Assembly: GCF_040529335.1 (NCBI RefSeq)
Contig: NZ_CP159534.1
Location: forward strand, 3,720,001 to 3,784,000
Reading direction: 5' to 3'
Source: Streptomyces sp. HUAS MG91
GTDB taxonomy: Bacteria > Actinomycetota > Actinomycetes > Streptomycetales > Streptomycetaceae
DNA length: 64,000 nt
Translations under genes and position numbers: made by a program
Notes under the pieces: model-generated
The model's database searches: none
Seen by the model: only the letters and a program-made list of their open reading frames with translations
What the model was told of the DNA's origin: nothing
Part shown: in pieces, positions 16,385 to 25,303 of the stretch
Position numbering within the stretch: position 1 is the first letter of the stretch
Layout: the number at the start of each line of letters is the position of its first letter

Positions 16385-17004
16385 CCGACAACAACCCCGC
16401 CGGGACCACCTTCGACACGCTGTTCGCCGGGGTGCCGGTGATGGCGATCCTGCGCGGCATGTCCGCCGAGCGGTCCGTCGAGCTGGCCTCGCGCGCCTGG
16501 GACCTGGGGATCGAGTGCGTCGAGGTGCCGGTGCAGAGCGAGGAGGCGGCGCGGGTGCTGGAAGCGGTGGTCGCCGCCGGGGCCGAGCGGGGGAAACCCG
16601 TGGGTGCCGGGACGGTCACCAGCGCCGAGCGGCTGTCGTGGGCGGTGGCGGCGGGGGCGGCGTTCACCGTGGCGCCGGGGCTGAACGCCGCCGTGGTGCG
16701 GGCCAGCGCCACCGCCGGGCTGCCGCATCTGCCCGGGGTGGCGACGCCGACCGATGTGCAGGCCGCGCGGGGGCTCGGGCTGGACTGGCTGAAGGCGTTT
16801 CCGGCGAGTGTGCTGGGGGTGGAGTGGTTCCGGGCGATGCGGGGGCCGTTTCCCGAGGTGCCGTTCGTGGCGACGGGGGGCATGGACGCGGGTAACGCTG
16901 CCGCGTACCTGGATGCCGGGGCGCGCGTCGTCGCCGTCGGCTCGGCCCTGGAGGACCCGGCCCAGCTGTCCCGCCTGACGGACCTTGTGCGCGAGCGCCC
17001 CTGA
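16372..17004 (+). CDS. eda: 2-dehydro-3-deoxyphosphogluconate (KDPG) aldolase
   Basis: A 210-residue class I aldolase that splits KDPG to pyruvate and glyceraldehyde 3-phosphate. Visible motifs are VMAILRG at the N-terminus, VEVPVQSEEA with the general-base Glu region, VGAGTVTSAE, FTVAPGLN, LPGVATPTDV, the Schiff-base lysine in LDWLKAFPAS, and VPFVATGGM. AAGGAG precedes the ATG, which lies inside the end of iclR. A few aldolases of this type also accept the galactose epimer. The three-gene module has no dehydratase or uronate isomerase here, so KDG must come from genes elsewhere or from uptake. Confidence 0.9.
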   Translation: MATVTDNNPAGTTFDTLFAGVPVMAILRGMSAERSVELASRAWDLGIECVEVPVQSEEAARVLEAVVAAGAERGKPVGAGTVTSAERLSWAVAAGAAFTVAPGLNAAVVRASATAGLPHLPGVATPTDVQAARGLGLDWLKAFPASVLGVEWFRAMRGPFPEVPFVATGGMDAGNAAAYLDAGARVVAVGSALEDPAQLSRLTDLVRERP

Positions 17005-17049
17005 GGCAGGCGCTTCGCGCCGCCTCCCCTGGGCGAGCGGAGCTCGCTT

Positions 17050-17129
17050 CAGGGGCGCGGGGAACTGCGCGAGAAGCGGCCACCGGGCCGCGGACGAACG
17101 ACTACCCAGGGGCGCGGGGAACTGCGCGG
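17050..17129. repeat. Dispersed GGGGCGCGGGGAACTGCG element, copies 2 and 3 in tandem
   Basis: CAGGGGCGCGGGGAACTGCG occurs at 17050 and again at 17107, a 57-nt step. Each is followed by the companion sequence CCACCGGG-GCCGCGGACGAACG. A partial inverted arm (GCGCCCCTGAGG) overlaps the end of eda at about 16996. The element sits between the convergent aldolase and membrane-protein genes. Confidence 0.75.
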
Positions 17130-17180
17130 CCAGCCCCCACCGGGGCCGCGGACGAACGGGCAACCCGGAAGCGGAAGCGC

Positions 17181-19016
17181 TCAGCGGAGTTCCTCCGGGC
17201 ACGGCGTGCCCCGCGACCACTGGTACGGCGCCGCGAGGCGATAGGTGCCGGCCTTGGGCGCGAGCAGCACGGTCCACTGATCACCGGACTCGTCCTCCGC
17301 GGTCTCCATCAGACACCCGTGCACGTTGTCGAACGACCGCGGAAGGCTGTCGTCCTTCTCCCGGGCCCGCTTCGACGCCTCGGTCTCCTGCGGCGTCCCC
17401 AGACTCTTGCCGTCGGCGTCCACGACGGACAGCCACGGCGAGTACGGAATCCGGATCAGCACCCGCCCCGGCCGCGTCACCTCGATGGTCAGCTCGCTCT
17501 GCTCGGCGGCGTCGACCACGGCGTGCGGCTCGGCCAGCGGCGTCGGGTCGGTGACGGCGAACAGCTGCCAGTTCGCGTCGCCCCACACCTGCTTCAGATA
17601 GGGCAGCCCGCGCTGCACCAGCTCCCGCTCGCGCTCACCGCCGGAACCGTCCGGCTCCCCCTTCGGCAGCACCACATAATGCACGGCCCAGCGCTTGAGC
17701 CATTCGTGGTAGTTCGCGGAGTTGAGGCTGTCGTCGTAGAAGAGGGGGTTGCGCTTCATGTCGTTCTGCCGGTTCCAGCCGCGCGCCAGGTTCACGTACG
17801 GGGCGAGCGCGGACGCCTCCCGGTGCGAGCGGGCGGGCACGACCTCGACACGGCCGCGCTCGGCGCTGACCTGCTGGAGCTCGTTGACCAGCGGCGCCAG
17901 CTCGCGGGCCCAGGAGGCGGCGGGCGTGGTGTGCACGACGTCGTCGACGGACTTGAAGCCGATCCACGCGTTGAGGCCGACGAACGCGACGACCGTGACG
18001 TACCACTTGCGGGAGCGCGGCACCGTGAACGGCAGCGCGGCCAGCAGCGCCACCCCCGCGAAGAGCATGGGGAGCCGGGTGATGTTGGAACCGATCTGCG
18101 AGCTGATCAGCCACACCAGCAGCACGGCGAGGGTGTAGACGGCGGACGTGATCCGGACCGTCACCCATTCCTTGGGGACGAGGGCGTAGGTGAGGACGCC
18201 GTAGACCATCGGCAGCAGCGCCGACCAGAACGACATCGGCTGCGTCCCGGAGAACGGGAACAGCCACGCCGACAGTCCGACCACGGCGGCGGGCGCGAGC
18301 CCGAGCGCGTACGCTCCCGGCCGTCTCTTCTGGAGGAACAGCGCCACGGCGACGAGCCCCACGAACAGCCCCGCCACCGGCGAGCAGGCGGTCGCGATGC
18401 CGGCGAGCGGCGCGGCGACGACGGCCTTCGCCCACCGCTTGAACCGCCAGCGGTACGGCCAGCAGAAGACGGCGGCGACGGCGCCGAGCCCGAACATCAT
18501 GCCGAGCCCGAACGTGACCCGGCCGGACGCCGCGTTGCACAGCAGCGCGAAGACCCCGGCGAACGCGGGCCACAGCGGCCTGGCGACGGCCCGCGTGCGG
18601 ATCAGGATCAGGGTGAGCAGACCGGCGGAGAGCGTGCCCGCGATCATCATCGTGGTCCGCACGCCGAGCACGGACATCAGATAGGGCGACACCACGCTGT
18701 ACGAGACCGGGTGCATGCCGCCGTACCAGGCGAGGTTGTACGCGGAGTCGGGGTGCCGGCCCACGAACTCGGCCCAGGCGTCCTGCGCGGCGAGGTCACC
18801 GCCGCTGTTCGCGAACGTGAAGAACCAGATGAGGTGCAGGATCCCGGCGACCGCGGTGACGACCAGGACGGGATGGCGCGCGGCGAACCGCGCCGACGCC
18901 TCCCGCACGGCACCGCGCGCCTCGCGCCCGGGCCGTATTCGTACGCGGTCCGAGCCGCCCGGCTCCGCGCCCGTGTCGTCGGCACGCGTCGGCTCCGCTG
19001 TGGCCACTGCTGACAC
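17181..19016 (-). CDS. Large integral membrane protein, GT-C-like
   Basis: A 611-residue protein with a polar N-terminus (about 45 residues), about ten hydrophobic helices to residue 360, and a 250-residue extracytoplasmic C-terminal domain. The first loop, SGGDLAAQDAWAEFVGRHPDSAYNLAWYGGMHPVSYS, carries acidic residues in the place of the catalytic loop of GT-C glycosyltransferases (PMT and YfhO-like). That is the reason for the tentative class; automatic annotation often calls such proteins MFS transporters. GTG at 19016 was chosen, with GTG at 19007 as an alternative. It lies 136 nt downstream of the carboxypeptidase gene on the same strand, so a cell-envelope role is plausible. Confidence 0.55.
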   Translation of the reverse strand: MSAVATAEPTRADDTGAEPGGSDRVRIRPGREARGAVREASARFAARHPVLVVTAVAGILHLIWFFTFANSGGDLAAQDAWAEFVGRHPDSAYNLAWYGGMHPVSYSVVSPYLMSVLGVRTTMMIAGTLSAGLLTLILIRTRAVARPLWPAFAGVFALLCNAASGRVTFGLGMMFGLGAVAAVFCWPYRWRFKRWAKAVVAAPLAGIATACSPVAGLFVGLVAVALFLQKRRPGAYALGLAPAAVVGLSAWLFPFSGTQPMSFWSALLPMVYGVLTYALVPKEWVTVRITSAVYTLAVLLVWLISSQIGSNITRLPMLFAGVALLAALPFTVPRSRKWYVTVVAFVGLNAWIGFKSVDDVVHTTPAASWARELAPLVNELQQVSAERGRVEVVPARSHREASALAPYVNLARGWNRQNDMKRNPLFYDDSLNSANYHEWLKRWAVHYVVLPKGEPDGSGGERERELVQRGLPYLKQVWGDANWQLFAVTDPTPLAEPHAVVDAAEQSELTIEVTRPGRVLIRIPYSPWLSVVDADGKSLGTPQETEASKRAREKDDSLPRSFDNVHGCLMETAEDESGDQWTVLLAPKAGTYRLAAPYQWSRGTPCPEELR

Positions 19017-19152
19017 TCCCCGTACGTACCGTTGTGACGACCGAGGGGAACGTCCCGTACGCCCCGGTCCTGCCCCGGTCTCGCGACGCTAGCACGGCAC
19101 CTGTGAACCGGCGCCGCGGGAGGCCGGTGGTCACCAGCCTCCCGCAAGGGCC

Positions 19153-21735
19153 TCAGCCGACGCGCTTGATTTTCGCTCCGAAGCCGGGCTCGGTGAGGTC
19201 GCTCTGGAGCGCGACGGGCACCTCGACGGCCCCGCCCTCCCCGTCGCCCACCTTGAGCACGCCGACCTTCGTCCCGGCGTCGGCGGTGTGCGGAACGGTT
19301 TTGCCGCTCTGGTCGGCGATCTCCAGGCGGACGGTCTTGCCGGCCCAGCCGACGGCGGTGACGTTCTTGGTCAGCACGACCGGCGTGTGCCCGCCCAGGC
19401 CGTCGTCCACGTACCCGACGACGTCGCCCTTCTTCAGGATCGTCGACGACTTCAGGGCGTCCTGGGCGGCGATCATCGCCGTCTTGCTGACCGCGTTGAC
19501 GGTGTCGATGATCGGCGCCCTGTGCTGGCCGAGGATCGCGCCGACGACGGTGACGGTCTCGCCGCCGACCTCCTTGGTGGCGGCGAACAGCAGGTTTCCG
19601 CCCGCCTTCGTCGTCGTGCCCGTCTTGATGCCGATGGCGCCGTCGTACGGGACGAGCCGGTTGTAGTTGTCCCACTTCTTGCCCGACGGGTCCACCCACG
19701 ACGGCAGCTTCGTGATGTCGGTGAGGGCCTTGATCTGCACCAGTTCGTTGCCGAGCTTCACCTGGTCCTCGGCGGTGGAGACAGTGCTCTCCTTCAGGCC
19801 CGAGGGGTCGGTGTACGTGGTGTTCTTCATGCCGAGCTTCTTGGCGGTGGCGTTCATCTTCTTGACGAACGCCTCCTCCGAACCGGCGTCCCAGCGGGCG
19901 AGCAGCCGCGCGATGTTGTTCGCCGACGGGATCATGACGGCCGACAGCGCGTCCTTCTCGGAGAGCTTGTCGCCCTCCTTGACGGTGTTCAGCGTCGACT
20001 CGTTCTGCCCGTCGGCGTCGTAGCCGCCCTCCTTCTCGGCGGTCTTGTCGACGGTGATCTCGGGCCCGGCCGCGCCCGCCTTCAGGGGGTGGTCGCGCAG
20101 GATGATGTACGAGGTCATGGACTTGGCGACCGAGCCGATCGGCACCGGCGTCTGCTTGCCGAAGTCGTCCATGGTGCCGATGCCCTGGACGTCCATCCAG
20201 CCCTGGCCCTCGCCCGGCCACGGCAGCTTCGTGCTGTCGCCGTCGAAGGAGTACGAGTCGTCGGCGGTCAGCGCGAGGGTCGGCGTCGGGAGCGGACGCA
20301 CGGCCTGCACGATCGCAAACGCGACGATCAGGAGGATGACGATCGGCGTCCACACCTTGACCCGGCGCACCGCGGTGCGGGTGCGGGTCTCCGGCGGGGG
20401 CGGGGTGTTGGTCAGCTCGGCGAGCAGGTCGAGCGGCGGCTTCGGCGGCAACGGCTGCTGCCGCGTCCGCTCGGGCTCGGCGACGGCCGGCGTCTCCGCG
20501 GTCGTCTGCTTTCCGGCGCCGTCGTCGAGCGGCTTGAGCGGCACGAACCGGCTGGTCCGCTCGGCGTCGGACTCTTCCTTCGCCCCGGCCTTCTTGGCCC
20601 CGGCCTTCCCGGCTCCGGCCTTCCCGGCTCCGGCAGCGGGCGACTTCAGCATCGTGGTCGGCTGATCCACGGGCGGCTGAACGGCCTTGAAGACGGCGGT
20701 GGGCTGGTCCACGGCGGGCGGCTTGGGGGTGGTCGCCTTGGCATCGGCCGCGGGCTCGGCCTTGGCGTCAGTCGCGGGCTCGGCGTCGTCAGCCTCCGAC
20801 TTGCCGTCGGCGGCGGGCTTGCCGTCGTCCTCGGGCTCTTCGGCGTCGTCGGCCTCGGGCTCGTCGGCGTCCTTGGCATCCTTGGCGTCCGCCGCCTTGG
20901 GTGCGGCGTCCGGGGCGACGAGCTTGGCCTCCGCGGCCTCTGCCTCGGCCTCCAGTGCGGCCGCCTTGGCCACGGCCTCCGTCACGGCGGGCTCGGCGTC
21001 GACAGGCTCGGAGTCGGCGGGCTCGGCGTCGGCAGGCTCGGACCGCGGGTCCTCGGCGGCCGTGGGCCGTGCGTCCGAGTCCTGAGCGTCCTGCGCGTCC
21101 TGGGCGTCCTGGGCGTCCTGCGCGTCCGAGGCGTCGGCCTCCGTGTCCGCGGGCTCGGCAGCGGTGCCGTCGGCGTCCGCGGCGCCCTCGTGGTCGTCCT
21201 CCGCGGTGTCCTCGGCGCCGGCGGGCCGGGAATCCTCGGGACGGGCGTCAGCGGGCTCGACAGCCGACTTCCCGGCGCCGGTGTCCTCCGCGTCCTCGGC
21301 ACCGTCCGCCGAAGCCGCGCCCTTCGCGTCCGCGTCCGCGCCCTCGGGCTCGGCATCGGCGGACCCGGCGCCCGAGTCCTCGGCACCCGCGTCCTCGCCC
21401 GGCTCGGCCCCGTCGGACCCCGCACCGGCGGAGCCCTCCGCGCTGTCACTCGTACCGCCGCCGGAGACCCACGCGGCCACGGCGGCGCGCAGCCGCGCGT
21501 CGCCGGGTTCGTCCGCGCCGGAACCCGTCCCGGAGGGCGACCCCGTCTCCGTGCTCGTGGAACCGGATCCGGAACCGGACCCCGTCCCCGCCGCGTCACG
21601 GACGGAGAAGACCGCCGTAGCGCGATCCACCTCCGGGCTCGTCTCCCGCGCCACGGCAAGGCGCGGATCGCGCTCCTGCGAGCCCGGGCCTCCCGACGCC
21701 TGCTGCTCTCCCGACCTGTCGGGGGTCCCCGCCAC
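19153..21735 (-). CDS. D-alanyl-D-alanine carboxypeptidase (S11) with long acidic cytoplasmic tail
   Basis: An 860-residue penicillin-binding protein that trims the terminal D-Ala of peptidoglycan stem peptides. The S11 catalytic motifs are all present: SVAK (about residue 532), SANN (about 603) and KTGT (about 703). A single membrane helix (WTPIVILLIVAFAIVQAV, about 463-480) places this domain outside. The preceding 460 residues are cytoplasmic, disordered and rich in Ala, Glu, Asp and Pro, with a DAQ repeat. Ordinary S11 enzymes have about 400 residues and no such tail. ATAVFSV (Thr40) and PTAVFKA (Thr346) fit the Thr-x-x-Phe preference of PknB-type kinases. GTG start after GAGGAGG. Confidence 0.88.
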   Translation of the reverse strand: MAGTPDRSGEQQASGGPGSQERDPRLAVARETSPEVDRATAVFSVRDAAGTGSGSGSGSTSTETGSPSGTGSGADEPGDARLRAAVAAWVSGGGTSDSAEGSAGAGSDGAEPGEDAGAEDSGAGSADAEPEGADADAKGAASADGAEDAEDTGAGKSAVEPADARPEDSRPAGAEDTAEDDHEGAADADGTAAEPADTEADASDAQDAQDAQDAQDAQDSDARPTAAEDPRSEPADAEPADSEPVDAEPAVTEAVAKAAALEAEAEAAEAKLVAPDAAPKAADAKDAKDADEPEADDAEEPEDDGKPAADGKSEADDAEPATDAKAEPAADAKATTPKPPAVDQPTAVFKAVQPPVDQPTTMLKSPAAGAGKAGAGKAGAKKAGAKEESDAERTSRFVPLKPLDDGAGKQTTAETPAVAEPERTRQQPLPPKPPLDLLAELTNTPPPPETRTRTAVRRVKVWTPIVILLIVAFAIVQAVRPLPTPTLALTADDSYSFDGDSTKLPWPGEGQGWMDVQGIGTMDDFGKQTPVPIGSVAKSMTSYIILRDHPLKAGAAGPEITVDKTAEKEGGYDADGQNESTLNTVKEGDKLSEKDALSAVMIPSANNIARLLARWDAGSEEAFVKKMNATAKKLGMKNTTYTDPSGLKESTVSTAEDQVKLGNELVQIKALTDITKLPSWVDPSGKKWDNYNRLVPYDGAIGIKTGTTTKAGGNLLFAATKEVGGETVTVVGAILGQHRAPIIDTVNAVSKTAMIAAQDALKSSTILKKGDVVGYVDDGLGGHTPVVLTKNVTAVGWAGKTVRLEIADQSGKTVPHTADAGTKVGVLKVGDGEGGAVEVPVALQSDLTEPGFGAKIKRVG
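21077..21130. repeat. Six tandem 9-bp units coding Asp-Ala-Gln repeats
   Basis: GCGTCCTGG-type 9-mers repeat six times in frame inside the carboxypeptidase gene, giving a DAQDAQDAQ stretch in the cytoplasmic tail. Such a track can gain or lose units by slippage without shifting the frame. Confidence 0.85.
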
Positions 21736-21939
21736 CGATGCCTCCTCGACCGCTAACCACTAGACGCCGACGCAAACCAGCGCTGTCCGAACCATGTACC
21801 AGTGTCCTGTGTGGGGGCTTAACCCTGGTGGTAGACGAGAACGACATACCTACTGGTTCCCACCCAAAGCCCCCACGCACTCTCGACAGACCAATGTGAG
21901 AGGGGTCACCCTGTCAGACATCCACGCGGGGAGGCATGG

Positions 21940-22680
21940 ATGGGCAGGAGCCGCAGAACACTTCCGGAGGAGCTTCTGCTGCTCGCTCTGGACCCGGCCA
22001 CGGGTACCACAGCGCAGCCGCAGTCGCTCGACCTAGGTCTGGCCGGAGCACAGCTAGTAGAGCTGGCGCTGGCCGGACGGATAGCCCCAGACGGGGATCG
22101 TATCGCCGTGGTGGCACCACGGCCGACCGGAGATCCGACTCTGGACTGCGCGTTGGAGTTGCTGCGAAGGCGTGGCGCTCCCGTGCGGGCAGTCCACTGG
22201 ATTGGCGGGCCACGCCTTGGCCTTCGCCAGACCTACCTCTCGCACCTGGAGCGGTGCGGCATGGTGCATGCCGTGGCCGGCCAGATGTGCGGGGTACTGC
22301 CGACGACTCGCTACCAGGCGACGGACACGGCGATCAGCCGGGAGATCAGGGCCCGGCTGGACAGTGCGATCCGTACCGGCGTCCCGCCGGACCCACGGAC
22401 CGCGGCGCTCGCCGCACTGGCCCACGCGGTCGGACTCGGCAAGCACCTGTACCCGGGCAACGAGGGACGATCGTCCCGCTCCCGGTTGCGGGATCTGATC
22501 AGGCACGACCCGATGGGCGGCCTCGTGGCGCACGCCGTGATGGACGTCCAGAACGGGGTGGCCGCGCAGCCACGCCGTTCGCCCGCCACCCCGGCGGGCC
22601 GGGGCGCACCGGAACCCGCACGGGGCGTTCCGATGCAACAGCCGCGCCACGGTCCCATGGCGCGCGTCGCGGCGCACTGA
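21940..22680 (+). CDS. GPP34 (GOLPH3-like) family protein
   Basis: A 246-residue protein of the GPP34 family, named after the eukaryotic Golgi phosphoprotein that binds phosphatidylinositol 4-phosphate. Recognised parts are LPEELLLLALDPATG at the start, LGLAGAQLVELALAGRI, the LRRRGAPVRAVHWI region, and LAALAHAVGLGKHLYP near the end. Streptomyces carries several copies, whose role is unknown; a membrane-surface or scaffold role is a guess by analogy. The last 40 residues are low-complexity Pro/Arg/Gly. It is divergent from the carboxypeptidase (204-nt gap). Confidence 0.85.
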   Translation: MGRSRRTLPEELLLLALDPATGTTAQPQSLDLGLAGAQLVELALAGRIAPDGDRIAVVAPRPTGDPTLDCALELLRRRGAPVRAVHWIGGPRLGLRQTYLSHLERCGMVHAVAGQMCGVLPTTRYQATDTAISREIRARLDSAIRTGVPPDPRTAALAALAHAVGLGKHLYPGNEGRSSRSRLRDLIRHDPMGGLVAHAVMDVQNGVAAQPRRSPATPAGRGAPEPARGVPMQQPRHGPMARVAAH

Positions 22681-22761
22681 GGAGACTCGGCAGCCACGGC
22701 ACGGCACGACCCGCACCAGCGCCGCACCGCAGTCCCCAAGACCCGGTTCGGGAGCCGCTGT

Positions 22762-22834
22762 ACCGCGCGGGGTGATGCACCGGACGTCCGTCTCCGCACC
22801 GCGGAGCGGGCCCCGGGGCATCACCCCGCGCGGT
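22762..22834. terminator. Perfect 17-bp inverted repeat with 39-nt folded loop
   Basis: ACCGCGCGGGGTGATGC at 22762-22778 is exactly complementary to 22818-22834. The loop contains smaller palindromes such as CGGACGTCCG. It stands between GPP34 and the XRE regulator, 82 nt after the stop. There is no T-run, so it is either a Streptomyces-type terminator or a structured leader. Confidence 0.65.
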
Positions 22835-22961
22835 CGCGTGTCGGGGGTCGGCCGCTCGCATATCAGCTGTTTGGCAGCGGTGGCGGCCCTTTGGTGGCAA
22901 TCTGCTGAGCAGCAGATACGCAACGTACAAAAAAATGCACGCAGCCGGAGGTGCACGTCCC

Positions 22962-23819
22962 GTGGCGTCCAACGTCAATCCCACCGTCAGGCGACGCCGG
23001 TTGGGCCAGGAGCTGCGGAGGCTCCGGGAGCTCAAGGGCATGACCGCCGAGGAGGTCGCCGAGCGCCTGCTGGTGTCGCAGTCGAAGATCAGCCGCCTGG
23101 AGAACGGGCGGCGCAGCATCAGCCAGCGCGATGTGCGCGACCTCTGCGGGGTCTACGAGGTCGAGGACCACCGCATCGTGGACTCGCTGATGCAGATGGC
23201 CAAGGACTCGCGCCAGCAGGGCTGGTGGCACTCCTTCGGCGACATCCCGTACAGCGTGTACATCGGCCTGGAGACGGACGCGGCGAGCCTGCGCGTCTAC
23301 GACCCCCAGGTCGTGCCCGGCCTGCTGCAGACCCGCGGCTACGCCGAGGCGCTCATCAACGGCGCGCTGCCGGAGACGACGCCGTCGGACATCGACAAGC
23401 GCGTCCAGGTCCGGATGCGGCGCCAGGAGCGCATCCAGGCGCCCGACAACCCGCTGCGACTGTGGACGGTGCTCGACGAGGCCGCGCTGCGCCGCACGGT
23501 CGGCGGCCGGGGCATCATGCGCGAGCAGCTGGAGCACCTGGTCGAGCAGTCCCAGCTGCCGCACGTCACCGTCCAGGTGATCCCGTTCGAGATGGGCGCG
23601 CACCCGGGGCTCAACGGGCAGTACGCGATCCTGGAGTTCCCCGACGCGGCGGATTCCAGCGTGGTCTACATCGAGGGCGTCACGAGCGACCTCTATCTGG
23701 AGAAGGCCAACGACGTACAGAAGTACAGCGTCATGTACGAACATTTGCGGGCACAGGCGCTGAACGTGGAGCAATCGCGACAGTTCATCTCCGAGATCGC
23801 CAAGGAGTACGCTCGCTGA
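22962..23819 (+). CDS. XRE-family regulator with DUF5753 (WhiJ/Scr1 type)
   Basis: A 285-residue DNA-binding protein: helix-turn-helix LGQELRRLRELKGMTAEEVAERLLVSQSKISRLENGRR, followed by the actinobacterial DUF5753 domain (VYDPQVVPGLLQTRGYAEALI, RQERI, LWTVLDEAALRR, VTVQVIPFEMGAHPG). The GTG at 22962 has GGAGG 10 nt before it; an ATG at 22935 lacks a site. Proteins of this group are usually paired with a small DUF397 protein, found here 280 nt downstream, and influence development or antibiotic production (WhiJ is the studied case). The pairing is now compared to toxin-antitoxin modules. Confidence 0.9.
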   Translation: MASNVNPTVRRRRLGQELRRLRELKGMTAEEVAERLLVSQSKISRLENGRRSISQRDVRDLCGVYEVEDHRIVDSLMQMAKDSRQQGWWHSFGDIPYSVYIGLETDAASLRVYDPQVVPGLLQTRGYAEALINGALPETTPSDIDKRVQVRMRRQERIQAPDNPLRLWTVLDEAALRRTVGGRGIMREQLEHLVEQSQLPHVTVQVIPFEMGAHPGLNGQYAILEFPDAADSSVVYIEGVTSDLYLEKANDVQKYSVMYEHLRAQALNVEQSRQFISEIAKEYAR

Positions 23820-24099
23820 CGATCTTCGGGCGTTATTCTGGAAGATCGAATTCCGGACGGATTCGGCATTCTCCGCGACTTCGGGACAAAGGCGCCGCAC
23901 GGTACACCTTCGCCTCTGGCGAATGGAAGACCCCAGTGGAATATGCCATCCGGTCGAGTGAATGGCCGCTTCACGCACCCGAGTTGGCGAGTAGCGTCGA
24001 TCACGCCACCAAGACACCATCGTTGGCGAGAACCGCTCTGGATCACGGAGCGGGACGTAATTCGACCACTGGTCGACCACTGGCTAAACCGGAGCGAAC

Positions 24100-24300
24100 A
24101 TGGCAATCCAGCAAGGCGCCACGGAATCCTGGATCAAGTCCTCGTATTCCACGGGCAACGGCGCATGCGTCGAGGTCAAGTCCCCCGTGGTCCACGCGAT
24201 CGCGGTACGGGACTCGAAGGTCGTGGAAGGGCCTTCGATCGGCTTCACGCCCGGCTCGTGGACCGCGTTCGTGCACGAGGTGAGCACGGGCACGTTCTGA
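24100..24300 (+). CDS. DUF397 protein, partner of the XRE regulator
   Basis: A 66-residue DUF397 protein with the family pattern WIKSSYSTGNGACVEV, then VAIAVRDSK-type sequence and a final GSWTAFVHEV. Such proteins bind and counteract the adjacent XRE/DUF5753 regulator. The gap of 280 nt to the regulator is long for this pair; the gap is less GC-rich than its surroundings and contains no recognisable gene, so DUF397 may have its own promoter. Confidence 0.9.
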   Translation: MAIQQGATESWIKSSYSTGNGACVEVKSPVVHAIAVRDSKVVEGPSIGFTPGSWTAFVHEVSTGTF

Positions 24301-24430
24301 CCGGGCCGAGAGGCCCCCGGCACCCAGCGTGCCGAGGCACCACGGCTCAACAACCGCATACGCACAGCGAGTATCACTGTGGGGGCCCTCTCGACTGGTT
24401 CGCCGTCCTGGCCGAGGGGGCTCGGCCGTG

Positions 24431-25267
24431 TCAGCGCAGCCGGTCCACGTAGCGGTCCGTCCCGGGCACGGTCGGGACGAAGGGCGCCATCAGTTCCACC
24501 CGTGCTCCGAGCCCCGCGCCCGCCACCCGCTCCCCGAGCCCCGCGAAGTGCTCCTGCCAGCACTCGCGCGGATCCGCCTCCAGGAACCACAGCAGCGTCA
24601 GCCGGGTGTCGACGCCCTCGACCTGCTTCACGTACGTCATTCTGTCGCCCGGCAGCGGCGTCGGCCGGAAGAGCGTGACCAGGGCCGCCGGTGACCCCGC
24701 GAGCGTCTTCGGCAGGTGCCGCGCCCGCAGCCACTCCACCAGGCCGGCCCGCTGCTCCGGCCGCTCGACGTCGATGACCTCCAGGACCAGACCCGCGTAC
24801 GGGTGGTCGAGCGCGTGGAAGTCGCGCGGTCCCGCCGCCCCGTCCCGGTAGACGGTCGCCTCGTGGTCCTGGAAGGCCGTGAAGACGTGGGTGCGGTCCT
24901 GGTAGACCCGGCCGTCGCGGTTGAGCCGCTTGTTGATGCCGACGGTCCACTTCATGTGCTCGTCGTAGCGGCCCTCGGTGACCCAGTACGTGGAGAGGTA
25001 GCAGCCGGCCGTGACCGGCTCGGCGACCGCCGACTTCTCCGGGTAGCGCAGGAGCTGGAGGTCGCGGGTGGCGACCCAGCGGCGCCCGGCGAACATCCAG
25101 GGCATGGCCATCGCCCCGGCGTAGTAGTGGTCGTCCTCGTACCAGCGGTTGTACGCGTACTCGTGCCCCGGATGCGGTTCGACCATGGTGATCAGGGCGT
25201 GCCCGGGGCGTATTCCGTACGGCCCGACGGCCGCCAGTTCCGCGTACGCCTCGCTGTGGGTGTCCAT
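24431..25267 (-). CDS. Conserved hypothetical, EthD-like dimeric barrel suspected
   Basis: 278 residues with no family name recalled with certainty. ALITMVEPHPGHEYAYNRWYEDDHYYAGAM resembles the opening of EthD-like alpha/beta-barrel proteins (E-x-x-F-x-x-W-Y-x-x-x-H), and a second, weaker copy of such a module can be seen near LVTLFRPTPLPGDRMTYVKQVEG. It starts 36 nt from a palindrome that it shares with the divergent SDR gene. That palindrome also occurs at the catabolic island at 43-47 kb, so a role in the same pathway is likely. Confidence 0.6.
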   Translation of the reverse strand: MDTHSEAYAELAAVGPYGIRPGHALITMVEPHPGHEYAYNRWYEDDHYYAGAMAMPWMFAGRRWVATRDLQLLRYPEKSAVAEPVTAGCYLSTYWVTEGRYDEHMKWTVGINKRLNRDGRVYQDRTHVFTAFQDHEATVYRDGAAGPRDFHALDHPYAGLVLEVIDVERPEQRAGLVEWLRARHLPKTLAGSPAALVTLFRPTPLPGDRMTYVKQVEGVDTRLTLLWFLEADPRECWQEHFAGLGERVAGAGLGARVELMAPFVPTVPGTDRYVDRLR

Positions 25268-25303
25268 GCCGGTCCCCTTCCGTCCTCCGTGCGACGCCCC
25301 TAC

